DNA of 64,000 bases from Rhizobiaceae bacterium (GTDB taxonomy: Bacteria; Pseudomonadota; Alphaproteobacteria; Rhizobiales; Rhizobiaceae): contig JAHBYY010000004.1 of assembly GCA_019635715.1 (NCBI GenBank), forward strand, positions 35,873 to 99,872, in the 5' to 3' direction. Below are positions 8,266 through 16,430 of the stretch, piece after piece. Position 1 is the stretch's first letter. Every line of letters starts with the position of its first letter. Position numbers and translations under genes: made by a program. Under the pieces are notes generated by a model that worked only from the letters and a program-made list of their open reading frames with translations, was not told the DNA's origin and searched no databases.

Positions 8266-9720
8266 ATGTCCCTCTCCACCGCATTCAACATCGCTCAGTC
8301 GTCGCTCTTCAACAATGGGCGTCAGACGAGCATCCTGTCGCGGAACATCCAGGAGGTCGGCAACACCGATTACTCGCGCCGGCTCGCCGTTCTGGCCAGC
8401 ACGCTGCCCGGCGCCCAGGTCGTCACGATCCAGCGCAACACCAACGAACAGATCTTCCGGCAAAACCTGTCCTCGCTGTCGTCCTGGGCCGGCCAGAGCG
8501 CCCTTTCCGACGGGCTGGAGCAGTTGGAAACGCTGGTCAACGGCGTCAACAACGCAGGCTCCGCTGCGACCGCCATCGGCAAGCTGCAGGAGGCGCTGCA
8601 GGCCTATTCGGCGGCGCCCTCCAACGGCACGCTGGCGGCCAACGCCGTGGACGCCGCGCGCCAGGTCGTGAACGCGCTGAACACCGGCACCAGCGCCATC
8701 CAGTCCGTGCGCACCGATGCCGACAGCCAGATCGGCAACGCCGTCACCGACCTCAACAACCTGCTCTCCCAGTTCAAGCAGGCCAACGACACCGTCATCG
8801 CCGGCGGCCGGTCCGGCAAGGACGTCTCCGACGCCCTCGACCAGCGCGACGCCCTGCTGAAGAAGATCGCCGAATACGTGCCGGTGAACACGCTGACGCG
8901 CAGCGACGGCGACATGGTGCTGACGACCAAGGACGGCGTGACGCTGTTCGAGACCGTCCCGCGCACCGTCAGCTTCTCGCCGACTGCCAGCTTCGGCGCG
9001 ACGACCACCGGCAACCCGGTCTATGTCGATGGCGTGCCGGTGGCGCTGGCCAGCGGAGGCAACACCGACGCGTCGGGCAAGATCGCCGGGCTGCTGCAAT
9101 TGCGCGACGGGGTCGCGACGACCATGCAAGGCCAGCTCGACGAAGTGGCGCGCGGCCTCGTTTCCGCCTTTGCCGAGACCGGCACCGGCGTCGCCAACGC
9201 AGCCGGCCTGTTCACCTGGGCCGGCGGGCCGCAGGTCCCGGCGGACGGAACGCTGGTGACCGGCCTTGCCGGCTCGATCAGGCTGAATGCCGCTTTCGAT
9301 CCGTCGAGCGGCGGCAACGCCACGCTGCTGCGCGACGGCGGCGCCAACGGCGCGGCCTATGTGAAGAACACCACCGGCGCCGCGGGCTACAACACCCTGC
9401 TGCTCTCCTATGGCAGCCGGCTGGACGAACCCATGACCTTCGACGCCGCGGCCGGCCTGACTGCCAGCCGGAGCGTCAGCGACTACTCGACGGCCAGCAT
9501 CGGCTGGTTCAGCGCGCTCCGGCAGGACGCCTCGACGGCGCTGCAAAACAAGGAGGCGCTTTCGGCCCGGCTGACGGAAGCGCTGTCAAACGCCACGGGC
9601 GTCAATGTCGACACCGAGATGTCGCTGCTGCTCGAACTGGAAAATACCTATCAGGCGACATCACGCATCATTAAGGCAGTCGACGACATGATGGCGACCT
9701 TGTTCGCCGCCGTGAGCTGA
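8266..9720 (+). CDS. flgK: Hook-filament junction protein FlgK (HAP1)
   Basis: The 484-residue product starts MSLSTAFNIAQSSLFNNGRQ and carries the HAP1 N-terminal pattern (SILSRNIQEVGNTDYSRR). The C-terminal helix is LTEALSNATGVNVDTEMSLL followed by LENTYQATSRIIKAVDDMMATL, which matches the family. The middle is low-complexity Ser/Thr/Ala/Gly sequence, as in rhizobial homologues. FlgK caps the hook and forms the junction with the filament, together with FlgL. The start at 8266 has a weak GGGA upstream (8258-8263). Length is in the normal range for this lineage. Confidence 0.93.
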   Translation: MSLSTAFNIAQSSLFNNGRQTSILSRNIQEVGNTDYSRRLAVLASTLPGAQVVTIQRNTNEQIFRQNLSSLSSWAGQSALSDGLEQLETLVNGVNNAGSAATAIGKLQEALQAYSAAPSNGTLAANAVDAARQVVNALNTGTSAIQSVRTDADSQIGNAVTDLNNLLSQFKQANDTVIAGGRSGKDVSDALDQRDALLKKIAEYVPVNTLTRSDGDMVLTTKDGVTLFETVPRTVSFSPTASFGATTTGNPVYVDGVPVALASGGNTDASGKIAGLLQLRDGVATTMQGQLDEVARGLVSAFAETGTGVANAAGLFTWAGGPQVPADGTLVTGLAGSIRLNAAFDPSSGGNATLLRDGGANGAAYVKNTTGAAGYNTLLLSYGSRLDEPMTFDAAAGLTASRSVSDYSTASIGWFSALRQDASTALQNKEALSARLTEALSNATGVNVDTEMSLLLELENTYQATSRIIKAVDDMMATLFAAVS

Positions 9721-9725
9721 CCGCC

Positions 9726-10775
9726 ATGAAGATCACCGGCGTCTCCACCGCTGCCCTTTCCCAGTCGCTTCGCTTTTCGCTGGTGCGGGCGCAGGCAGAA
9801 CTGGTCAAGGCTCAGCAGGAGGCACAGACCGGCCAGGTGGCCGACGCCGGGCTGGCGCTCGGCGCCGGCGCCGCCAAGGCCGTCTCCTTTTCGCGCGACA
9901 TGGACCGCATCCAGTCGATCGTCGACACCAACGGCCTGATCAAGTCCCGCCTCTCCGCCACCCAGGACGCGCTGGGCCAGATGAAGACCGGCGCCGACGA
10001 TTTCCTCAACACGCTGGTCATCGGCGTTTCGGATGCCTCGACGGCGGCGGAAGCGAGAATCTCGGCACAGAACATGCTCGCCAGCCTGACCAGCATCCTC
10101 AACAGCTCGTTCAACGGGGAATACATCTTCGCCGGCATCAACACCGACGTGAAGCCGGTCAGCGACTTCACGGCTGAGGGTTCGAGCGCCAAGGCCGCTT
10201 TCGATGCCGCCTTCCAGGCCCATTTCGGCTTCAGCCAGGACGACAGCCTGGCCGCCGGAATCACCGCCGACCAGATGACGGAGTTCCTGGCGACGTCGGT
10301 CGAGCCGCAATTCCTCGGCACCGGCTGGGAGACCAACTGGTCCAGCGCCTCGGACCAGGCGATCGTCAGCCGCATCACCCTGTCGGAAACGTCCGAGACA
10401 TCGGTCAGCGCCAATGCCGAGGCATTCCGCAAGCTTGCCATGGTGGCCACGAGCGTGGCGAACCTGACGACGGATTCGATGAGCGAGGGAGCGCGGCAGG
10501 CCCTGATGCAACGCGCCGTCTCGCTCGTCGGCGAAGCGATCACCGGCCTGACCGGGCTGCAGTCGTCCACCGGCCTTGCCGAACAGCGCCTCTCGACCGC
10601 GACGGATCGGCTCAACACCCAGCTCGACCTCTACGAGCGCCATCTTGGCGGCATGCTGGAGGTCGACCCCTATGAGGCACAGACCCGCATATCGGATCTG
10701 CGGACCAGCATCGAGACCTCCTACGCCCTGACTGCCCGCCTCCAGCAGCTAAGCCTGCTCAAATATATCAGCTAG
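9726..10775 (+). CDS. flgL: Hook-filament junction protein FlgL (HAP3)
   Basis: The 349-residue product is flagellin-like at both ends. The N-terminal helices (SQSLRFSLVRAQAELVKAQQ) are followed by a variable core with the family stretch SFNGEYIFAGINTDVKPV at about residues 130-147, and the C-terminus contains the coiled-coil helix LAEQRLSTATDRLNTQLDLY. FlgL forms the second junction ring on which flagellin is added. It starts 5 bases after the flgK stop with a poor ribosome-binding site, consistent with translational coupling to flgK. No flagellin gene is present in this window. Confidence 0.92.
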   Translation: MKITGVSTAALSQSLRFSLVRAQAELVKAQQEAQTGQVADAGLALGAGAAKAVSFSRDMDRIQSIVDTNGLIKSRLSATQDALGQMKTGADDFLNTLVIGVSDASTAAEARISAQNMLASLTSILNSSFNGEYIFAGINTDVKPVSDFTAEGSSAKAAFDAAFQAHFGFSQDDSLAAGITADQMTEFLATSVEPQFLGTGWETNWSSASDQAIVSRITLSETSETSVSANAEAFRKLAMVATSVANLTTDSMSEGARQALMQRAVSLVGEAITGLTGLQSSTGLAEQRLSTATDRLNTQLDLYERHLGGMLEVDPYEAQTRISDLRTSIETSYALTARLQQLSLLKYIS

Positions 10776-10795
10776 CCGCAAACGACGGACCAGAA

Positions 10796-11143
10796 ATGTA
10801 TCAATTTTCCTATTCCGACATCCAGACCGACTCGGTCGCGGACGCCAAGGACCGGGAACGCCAGTTGCTCGACCGCTCCATCGCCCTGCTGGACGCGGCG
10901 CGGCAGGCCGGGTCGGACAGCCAGAAGGCCGTGGAGGCGCTGCATTTCACCAATCGGCTCTGGACGACCCTGCTGGAAGACCTCGGCAGTCCGGAAAACG
11001 CCCTGCCACGCGAACTGCGCGCCAATCTGATCTCGATCGGCCTCTGGGTGCTGCGCGAGGCGGAGGAGGTCCGCCACGGACGCTCGCAGAACTTCGAAGG
11101 CCTCATCGAAATCTCTCAGATCATCCGGGATGGAATGCAATGA
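10796..11143 (+). CDS. flaF: Flagellar biosynthesis regulator FlaF
   Basis: The 115-residue product matches FlaF, starting MYQFSYSDIQTDSVADAKDR and containing ALHFTNRLWTTLLEDLGSPE, a typical core, and a GLWVLREAEEVRHGR stretch. FlaF is a small cytoplasmic protein found in alphaproteobacteria. In Caulobacter and rhizobia it promotes flagellin production or secretion and acts opposite to FlbT. It is followed by flbT in an ATGA overlap, the usual pairing. The gap to flgL is 20 bases. Confidence 0.93.
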   Translation: MYQFSYSDIQTDSVADAKDRERQLLDRSIALLDAARQAGSDSQKAVEALHFTNRLWTTLLEDLGSPENALPRELRANLISIGLWVLREAEEVRHGRSQNFEGLIEISQIIRDGMQ

Positions 11144-11580
11144 AATCCACGCTGAAGATTTCCCTCAAGCCGAATGAGAAGATCTATCTGAACGGCGCCG
11201 TGGTGCGCGCCGACCGGAAGGTCACGCTCGAACTGCTGAACGACGTCCAGTTTCTCCTCGAGAGCCACGTCCTCCAGGTCTCGGAAGCCACCACGCCGCT
11301 GCGCCAGCTCTACTTCATGGTGCAGGTCATGCTGATGGACCCGAAGGGATCGGTGCAGGCGCGCGAGATGTTCCGCCGCTCGCTGCCTTTGCTGATCGCC
11401 AGCTTCGAGGATCAGCAGATCTGCGCGACCTTGAAGCAGGTGGATGCACTCGTCAGCGACAATCAGGTCTTCGAAGCGCTGAAGGCCATCCGGTCGCTCT
11501 ACGGCCGCGAAGCGCTCGCCATCGACCAGAACAACGGCCCGACCCAGGTGCGGCAGCAGGCCGCCGCAGGAGCACGATAA
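11140..11580 (+). CDS. flbT: Flagellar biosynthesis repressor FlbT
   Basis: The 146-residue product is FlbT, starting MKSTLKISLKPNEKIYLNGA with VVRADRKVTLELLNDVQFLL and LRQLYFMVQVMLMDP. FlbT is a post-transcriptional regulator: in Caulobacter it binds flagellin mRNA leader sequence and destabilises it until the hook is finished. Its ATG overlaps the flaF stop, and its own stop overlaps the flgD start (TAATG). Target flagellin genes are not in this window. Confidence 0.94.
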   Translation: MKSTLKISLKPNEKIYLNGAVVRADRKVTLELLNDVQFLLESHVLQVSEATTPLRQLYFMVQVMLMDPKGSVQAREMFRRSLPLLIASFEDQQICATLKQVDALVSDNQVFEALKAIRSLYGREALAIDQNNGPTQVRQQAAAGAR

Positions 11581-11987
11581 TGACCAGCGCGGTTTCCGCC
11601 CTCGCCTCCTCGACCACAACCTCCTCGACGCAGAAGGCATCGCAGACCTCGGTCGACTACCAGTCCTTCCTCAAGCTGCTCGTCGCCCAGATGAAGAACC
11701 AGGATCCGACGAATCCGATGGATTCGACGCAGTACATGGCGCAGCTCGCCGCCTTCAGCCAGGTCGAGCAGTCGGTGCAGATGAACACCAAGCTCGACAA
11801 TTTGCTGCAGGCCTCGACGCTCTCGCAGGCCGACGCCCTGATCGGCAGGACGATCACCTCGGCCGACGGCAACGTCACCGGCGTGGTGACGGCGGTGCGG
11901 CTGACCAGCGGCGGTGCGGTCGCGGTCCTCGACAATGCCAAGGAAGTCACGGTCGGCGCCGGCATCAAGATCACCGCGACCAACTGA
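11580..11987 (+). CDS. flgD: Flagellar hook-assembly cap protein FlgD (short form)
   Basis: FlgD caps the growing hook and is lost when the hook is complete. The 135-residue product has the conserved N-terminal region (VDYQSFLKLLVAQMKNQDPT, then MDSTQYMAQLAAFSQVEQSV) and a short C-terminal part (ADALIGRTITSADGNVTGVV, AVLDNAKEVTVGAGIKI). Enteric FlgD is about 230 residues and carries a larger hybrid domain; the short form without it is usual in rhizobia, so this is not a truncation. The start overlaps the flbT stop, and fliQ follows after 15 bases. Confidence 0.93.
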   Translation: MTSAVSALASSTTTSSTQKASQTSVDYQSFLKLLVAQMKNQDPTNPMDSTQYMAQLAAFSQVEQSVQMNTKLDNLLQASTLSQADALIGRTITSADGNVTGVVTAVRLTSGGAVAVLDNAKEVTVGAGIKITATN

Positions 11988-12002
11988 GATCGCGGCTCCG
12001 CC

Positions 12003-12269
12003 ATGAACGAGGCCGACGCGCTCGATATCGTCCAGTTCGCCATCTGGACCGTGCTGACCGCCTGCGGGCCGGCCGTCGGCGCCGCCATGCTGGTCGGCCT
12101 TGCCATCGCGCTGGTGCAGGCCCTGACGCAGATCCAGGAAATCACCCTGACCTTCGTGCCCAAGATCGTCGCGATCCTGCTGGTCGTGGCGTTCACCGGC
12201 CCGTATATCGGCGGCCAGATCACCGCCTTCTCCAACGTCATCTTCGAGCGCATTGAGACGGGGTTTTAG
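12003..12269 (+). CDS. fliQ: Flagellar export gate protein FliQ
   Basis: The 88-residue product has the two-helix FliQ pattern: helix 1 around residues 12-38 (VQFAIWTVLTACGPAVGAAM) and helix 2 around 52-78 (TFVPKIVAILLVVAFTGPYI), joined by QALTQIQEITL. FliQ is a core subunit of the FliPQR export gate in the inner membrane. In related genomes fliQ is followed directly by flhA and fliR. Here 1320 bases carrying a toxin-antitoxin pair separate them. Codons for GPYIG (12197-12212) are part of a 16-base sequence repeated just before flhA. The FliQ C-terminus (GGQITAFSNVIFERIETGF) matches family expectation, so the gene itself appears intact. Confidence 0.93.
   Translation: MNEADALDIVQFAIWTVLTACGPAVGAAMLVGLAIALVQALTQIQEITLTFVPKIVAILLVVAFTGPYIGGQITAFSNVIFERIETGF
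12197..12212 (+). repeat. 16-base direct repeat, left copy (inside fliQ)
   Basis: The sequence CGGCCCGTATATCGGC occurs here within fliQ and again, without mismatch, at 13560-13575 just upstream of flhA. Flanking bases differ on both sides. The two copies bracket the whole toxin-antitoxin insertion plus the last 57 bases of fliQ. This looks like a scar of integration or recombination. Confidence 0.75.
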
Positions 12270-12287
12270 CGGCCTAAGCGTCGTGAC

Positions 12288-12336
12288 TTGCATGACTTCG
12301 TGACAGATGTCATATTTTTGGCGCCATCTGTCACGA
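12288..12336 (+). promoter_or_regulatory. Promoter and operator-like inverted repeat of the RES/antitoxin pair
   Basis: A -35-like TTGCAT (12288-12293) and a -10-like CATATT (12311-12316) are separated by exactly 17 bases. A perfect 12-base inverted repeat, TCGTGACAGATG at 12298-12309 and CATCTGTCACGA at 12325-12336, straddles the -10 element with a 15-base spacer. This is the layout expected for autorepression by the antitoxin. Transcription would start near 12323, which places the ATG at 12307 upstream of the transcript and supports 12349 as the start codon. The promoter reading is inference from spacing and sequence. Confidence 0.68.
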
Positions 12337-12348
12337 GCCCCTTGTCTC

Positions 12349-12993
12349 ATGAAGCAGTCAGAGATCGTTACCCTTCTCGCCCAGCGGAATCCTCAGGTCT
12401 TGAGGCAGGACATCGAGCGGATCGTTGGTTTCATCGTTCATGAGGTCGTTGTAGAGCAGAGCCCCGGCATCCGAGGAGATGAATCGGCCCCAAATATCGC
12501 CCTCATGCCAAATATCACCCTCATGAATGTCGCCGTTCGCGGGGTATCCAATCATGTGGCTTTTGCCGCTGAGCTGCTCGGCGGTGAACGACTGCTCAAC
12601 CGCAAGCTGGAAACGTCACGTGATGCGCATGACCTCCTGCTGGAGGGCCTGCCTGCCAAGTCATTCAACCACCTCGTCGACAACCTGACGACCATTGAGC
12701 GTAGCGGGTCCCTGGAGCGTGTCGTCGGCATGAGTCTCCGGACGTTCCAGCGACGCAAGGATCCGTCCTCGCCGCCGCTCAGCCGCGAACAAAGCGGTAG
12801 AACATGGAAGTTCGCGGAAATCCTCGCGCGCGCGATCGATATCTTCGGCTCCAGCGAGGAAGCCGAGCGCTGGCTCGATCAACCTGCAATGGGCCTCGAC
12901 GGAATGCGGCCGATCGACTTGCTCGAAACACCTGCGGGCGTAGAGATGGTCGAACAGCATCTCGGGCGTCTAAGATACGGCGTCTACATGTGA
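12349..12993 (+). CDS. Antitoxin of the Xre/MbcA/ParS family with an IHF-like N-terminus
   Basis: The 214-residue product has two parts. Residues about 90-214 are a typical ParS/MbcA antitoxin: a helix-turn-helix-like part (GMSLRTFQRRKD) and the C-terminal toxin-binding region (RAIDIFGSSEEAERWLDQPA, then PIDLLETPAGVEMVEQHLGR). Residues 1-33 (MKQSEIVTLLAQRNPQVLRQ, DIERIVGFIVHEV) resemble the first two helices of IHF-beta/HU proteins, but the DNA-binding arm is absent. It should neutralise the RES toxin encoded downstream (GTGA overlap) and repress the promoter. The start at 12349 fits the promoter at 12288-12316; internal ATGs at 12505 and 12523 would give a normal-length antitoxin without the IHF-like part, though neither has a ribosome-binding site. 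Codon use is less G+C-biased than in the flanking flagellar genes, which points to transfer. Confidence 0.8.
   Translation: MKQSEIVTLLAQRNPQVLRQDIERIVGFIVHEVVVEQSPGIRGDESAPNIALMPNITLMNVAVRGVSNHVAFAAELLGGERLLNRKLETSRDAHDLLLEGLPAKSFNHLVDNLTTIERSGSLERVVGMSLRTFQRRKDPSSPPLSREQSGRTWKFAEILARAIDIFGSSEEAERWLDQPAMGLDGMRPIDLLETPAGVEMVEQHLGRLRYGVYM
12490..12525 (+). repeat. 18-base tandem duplication inside the antitoxin gene
   Basis: Two adjacent 18-base units, CCAAATATCGCCCTCATG at 12490-12507 and CCAAATATCACCCTCATG at 12508-12525, differ by one base. The unit is a multiple of three, so the reading frame is kept and the protein gains a repeated hexapeptide-like stretch (PNIALM, PNITLM) in the linker between the IHF-like N-terminus and the antitoxin part. 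It marks the linker as recently altered. Confidence 0.85.
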
Positions 12994-13499
12994 CCCCGCT
13001 CCCGGCTGCGCTCGGCGGCGACCGTCTCGTTGCATGGAGGCTGGATCGTCTGGAGTTCGCTGTAACATGGGACAGTGGGGAGGGAGCGTTCCAGTTCGGA
13101 GGTCGCTGGAATTCGGCCGGCGTGCGTGCCGTCTACGCGGCATTGGATCCCTCGACGGCGATTGTCGAAGTCGCCGTCCACAAAGGTTTTCGGGTTCTGG
13201 ATACCGTTCCGCACATTCTGACGGCGCTCGAAGTGCTTGACGCGAAGGATGTCTTCGTTGTGACACCGGCGGACATCCCCAACCCAAACTGGCTGCGCCC
13301 GACATTTCCGAGTGCCGGCCAACAAGCGTTTGGCGATGAACTCGTTTCGTTGCACAAGTTCGTCGTGCTGCCGAGCGCGGTTTCGACACATAGCTGGAAT
13401 CTGGTCTTCAATCCCGCCATGGCGGCAGGAGCGTATACCCTGAATTTGCAGGAGCGTTTCGCACTTGATCCGCGGTTGCATCCACCCTCGACCCGCTGA
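12990..13499 (+). CDS. RES-domain toxin (ParT/MbcT type)
   Basis: The 169-residue product starts with GTG inside the antitoxin stop (GTGA). It has the RES fold motifs: FQFGGRWNSAG with R39, then VYAALDPSTAIVEVAVH with Y49 and E60, the expected catalytic Arg, Tyr and Glu, and a C-terminal SWNLVFNPAMA. RES toxins act on NAD: MbcT is an NAD phosphorylase and ParT modifies Prs with ADP-ribose; others simply deplete NAD. Which reaction applies here cannot be read from sequence. The upstream in-frame extension to 12804 is out-of-frame antitoxin sequence and is not expected to be translated. All key residues are present, so the toxin is probably active. It lies in an unusual place, within a flagellar operon. 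Confidence 0.88.
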   Translation: MTPLPAALGGDRLVAWRLDRLEFAVTWDSGEGAFQFGGRWNSAGVRAVYAALDPSTAIVEVAVHKGFRVLDTVPHILTALEVLDAKDVFVVTPADIPNPNWLRPTFPSAGQQAFGDELVSLHKFVVLPSAVSTHSWNLVFNPAMAAGAYTLNLQERFALDPRLHPPSTR

Positions 13500-13559
13500 G
13501 GCACCCACCCTCGCGCAAGCTTGACCCCTTAGCCTCACCGACGCGCGTGCGGGCTCTGT

Positions 13560-13575
13560 CGGCCCGTATATCGGC
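13560..13575 (+). repeat. 16-base direct repeat, right copy (upstream of flhA)
   Basis: This is the second copy of CGGCCCGTATATCGGC, 14 bases before the flhA start codon. It is non-coding here, unlike the copy in fliQ at 12197-12212. If the copies recombined, the whole insertion would be lost and fliQ would be re-joined through the repeat to a short alternative tail (NGTQAWR) ending at the first codons of flhA. Confidence 0.75.
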
Positions 13576-13589
13576 AATGGGACGCAGGC

Positions 13590-15677
13590 ATGGCGGTAAC
13601 CGACACCCTTGGCACGGCCAGACCTGCGGGCAGCGGCCGCGACGTCTTCTTCGCGCTCGGCATCGTCGTCATCCTGGCGGTGTTGTTCCTGCCGATCCCG
13701 GCCTTCTTCATCGACATCGGCCTCGCCTTCTCGATCGCCCTGTCGGTGCTGATCCTCATGGTGGCACTGTGGATCCAGCGGCCGCTGGACTTCTCGTCCT
13801 TTCCGACGATCCTGCTGATCGCGACGATGCTGCGCCTGTCGCTCAACATCGCGACGACCCGCATGATCCTGTCGCACGGCAGCGAAGGCACTCACGCGGC
13901 CGGCTACGTGATCAGCGGCTTTTCCAAGCTGGTGATGAGCGGCGACTTCGTGATCGGTCTGATCGTCTTCCTGATCCTGATCATCGTCAATTTCATCGTC
14001 ATCACCAAGGGCGCGACGCGTATCGCCGAGGTCGGCGCGCGCTTCACGCTGGACGCCATTCCCGGCAAGCAGATGTCGATCGACGCCGACCTGTCGGCCG
14101 GCGTCATCGACGACAAGACCGCCCAGCTTCGGCGCCGCGAACTCGAAGAGGAAAGCTCCTTCTTCGGCGCCATGGACGGCGCATCGAAATTCGTGCGCGG
14201 CGACGCCATCGCCGGCCTGATCATCACCGCCATCAACATCGTCGGCGGCATCACCATCGGCTATTTCCGCCATTCACTGGACATGGGCGAGGCCGCCGAC
14301 GTGTTCATCAAGCTCTCCGTCGGCGACGGCCTGGTCACCCAGATCCCGGCGCTGATCGTCTCGCTGGCCGCCGGCCTGCTGGTCTCCAAGGGCGGCACGC
14401 GCGGCTCCGCCGACCAGGCGGTGTTCGGCCAGCTCGGCGCCTATCCGCGGGCCCTCTATGTCGCCGCCGGCCTGCTGGTGCTGCTGTCGCTCATGCCCGG
14501 CCTGCCGATGACGCCCTTCGTCGCGCTCGCCGGCGCGATGGCGGCGATCGGCTATGTCATCCCGCTGCGCCAGCGCCGCCAGGCCGAAGCGGACGCGCAG
14601 GCCGCCCGCGCCCAGACGGCGCAGAAGGAGGACGAGGAGAAGAATTCGGTCAAGGCCTCGCTGAAGACCGCCGAGATCGAGCTCCTGATCGGCAAGCAGT
14701 TGTCGACCAAGCTCCTGGTCTCGCATCAGGAGCTGGCCTTCCGCATGGCCAAGATGCGCAAGAAGTTCGCCACCCAGTACGGCTTCGTGGTTCCCGACGT
14801 GAAGCTGACCGACGATCTCGGCATCCCGACGAAGAACTACCAGATCAAGATCCACGGCACGGTGGTCGCCGAACACCAGATGCGCGTAGGCGAGCTTCTC
14901 GTGCTGCTCGGCAACCGCAAGGCGCCGGAAATCCCCGGCGAGGAGGTGCGCGAACCGGCCTTCGGCATGCGCGCCTTCTCGGTGCCCGAGATGTTCACCG
15001 AGGATCTGCGCCGCGAGCAGTTCAGCTTCGCCGACAACATGTCGGTGCTGCTCACCCATCTCTCCGAGGTGATCCGCAACAACCTGCCGCAGCTCCTGTC
15101 CTACAAGGACATGAAGGCGCTGCTGGAGCGCCAGGATCCGGAATATCGCAAGCTCGCCGACGAGATCTGCACCTCGCACATCTCCTACCCCGGACTGCAG
15201 GCGGTGCTGAAGCTGCTGCTGGCCGAGCGCGTCTCGATCCGCAACCTGCACCTGATCATCGAGGCGATCGCCGAGATCGCCCCCCATGTGCGCCGCACCG
15301 AGCAGATCGTCGAGCATGTCCGCGTCCGCATGGCCCAGCAGATCTGCGGCGACCTGTCGGAAGGCGGCGTCTTGAAGGTGCTGCGGCTCGGCAACCGCTG
15401 GGATGTCGCCTTCCACCAGGCGCTGAAGCGCGACGCCAAGGGCGAGGTCCGCGAGTTCGACATCGACCCGCGCCAGCTCGAGGAGTTCGGCCAGGACGCG
15501 ACGCGCGTCATCCGCCAGTACATGGAACAGGGAGAGCGCTTCGTCATCGTCACGGCACCCGACGCGCGACCCTATGTCCGGATGATCATCGAGCGGCTGT
15601 TCGCCACGCTGCCGGTGCTGAGCCATGTCGAGATCGCCAAGGGTGTCGAGATCCGCGTCCTCGGCACGGTATCGTGA
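13590..15677 (+). CDS. flhA: Flagellar export gate protein FlhA
   Basis: FlhA forms the nonameric ring of the flagellar export gate; its cytoplasmic domain docks chaperone-substrate complexes. The 695-residue product has about eight transmembrane helices in residues 20-320, including the FHIPEP-family stretch ([37 protein letters not shown]) and [16 protein letters not shown], and a cytoplasmic domain from about 340 to the end. Length is normal. Only 90 bases separate it from the RES toxin gene, so it may now depend on readthrough or on a promoter inside the insertion. The ribosome-binding site is weak (GGGACG). It ends in a GTGA overlap with fliR. Confidence 0.96.
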   Translation: MAVTDTLGTARPAGSGRDVFFALGIVVILAVLFLPIPAFFIDIGLAFSIALSVLILMVALWIQRPLDFSSFPTILLIATMLRLSLNIATTRMILSHGSEGTHAAGYVISGFSKLVMSGDFVIGLIVFLILIIVNFIVITKGATRIAEVGARFTLDAIPGKQMSIDADLSAGVIDDKTAQLRRRELEEESSFFGAMDGASKFVRGDAIAGLIITAINIVGGITIGYFRHSLDMGEAADVFIKLSVGDGLVTQIPALIVSLAAGLLVSKGGTRGSADQAVFGQLGAYPRALYVAAGLLVLLSLMPGLPMTPFVALAGAMAAIGYVIPLRQRRQAEADAQAARAQTAQKEDEEKNSVKASLKTAEIELLIGKQLSTKLLVSHQELAFRMAKMRKKFATQYGFVVPDVKLTDDLGIPTKNYQIKIHGTVVAEHQMRVGELLVLLGNRKAPEIPGEEVREPAFGMRAFSVPEMFTEDLRREQFSFADNMSVLLTHLSEVIRNNLPQLLSYKDMKALLERQDPEYRKLADEICTSHISYPGLQAVLKLLLAERVSIRNLHLIIEAIAEIAPHVRRTEQIVEHVRVRMAQQICGDLSEGGVLKVLRLGNRWDVAFHQALKRDAKGEVREFDIDPRQLEEFGQDATRVIRQYMEQGERFVIVTAPDARPYVRMIIERLFATLPVLSHVEIAKGVEIRVLGTVS

Positions 15678-16426
15678 CGGGGCTCGCGGAAAGCACGATC
15701 ATCGCGGCATTCCTCGCCTTCTGCCGCATCGGCGCCTGCTTCATGCTGATGCCGGGTCTGTCCAGCGCTCGGGTTCCGCTGCAGGTCAGGCTGTTCGTGG
15801 CGGTCGCCGCGACCGGCGCCCTGCTGGTCAATCTGTGGGACGCGATTCTGCCCTTCGCGACGCGCCAACCGGCGACGCTGGTCCCGACCATCGTCTCGGA
15901 ACTGCTCACCGGCGCGCTGATCGGCCTTCTGGCACGCGTCTACATCCTTGCCCTGCAATTCATGGGCACGGCAATGGCGATGATGATCGGCTATGGCGGC
16001 ACGCCGGGCCAGGGGATCGAGAGCGCCGAGCCGCAGGGGCCGCTGGCCGAGCTCATCTCGTTCTCGGCCTTGATGCTGCTGTTCGTCTTCGACTTCCACC
16101 ACGAGATCGTGCGCGCGCTGGTGCAGTCCTACGAGGTCGCGCCGCTCAACAGCTTCTTCGACGCCCGCGGCGCGCTGGTGAACCTCACCGATACGCTGGG
16201 CGAGTCGTTCCTGATCGTGCTGCGGCTCGGCAGCCCGTTCGTCGCCTACGCGCTGCTGGTCAACCTGACGATCGGCTTCGTCAACAAGCTCACGCCGCAA
16301 ATCCCGGTCTACTTCATCTCGCTGCCTGCGGTGATCGCCGGCGGCATGATCCTCTTCTACTTCGCGATCTCCACCATGCTGTCGCTGTTCGCCGACGGCT
16401 TCGTGAACACCACCATCGGACGATGA
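15674..16426 (+). CDS. fliR: Flagellar export gate protein FliR
   Basis: The 250-residue product starts with GTG overlapping the flhA stop (GTGA). It has about six transmembrane helices with the family patterns [40 protein letters not shown] and [20 protein letters not shown]. FliR joins FliP and FliQ in the core of the export gate. The long in-frame extension upstream of 15674 is a shadow of flhA. Length is normal for the family. Confidence 0.95.
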   Translation: MTGLAESTIIAAFLAFCRIGACFMLMPGLSSARVPLQVRLFVAVAATGALLVNLWDAILPFATRQPATLVPTIVSELLTGALIGLLARVYILALQFMGTAMAMMIGYGGTPGQGIESAEPQGPLAELISFSALMLLFVFDFHHEIVRALVQSYEVAPLNSFFDARGALVNLTDTLGESFLIVLRLGSPFVAYALLVNLTIGFVNKLTPQIPVYFISLPAVIAGGMILFYFAISTMLSLFADGFVNTTIGR

Positions 16427-16430
16427 AGAC

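Noticed and set aside
8164-9546. Minus-strand frame opposite flgK
   Set aside because: Shadow frame of a well-identified gene; no ribosome-binding site or family motif.
12307-12348. ATG at 12307 as start of the antitoxin
   Set aside because: It lies inside the inverted repeat and upstream of the predicted transcription start; 12349 fits better.
14274-15626. Minus-strand frame opposite flhA
   Set aside because: Shadow frame; His/Gln/Asp-rich composition with no recognisable domain.
13547-15673. Very long plus-strand frame across flhA, in the frame of fliR
   Set aside because: It is rich in Arg/Pro/His as expected of a frame-shifted shadow; only the part from 15674 onward (fliR) has family sequence.
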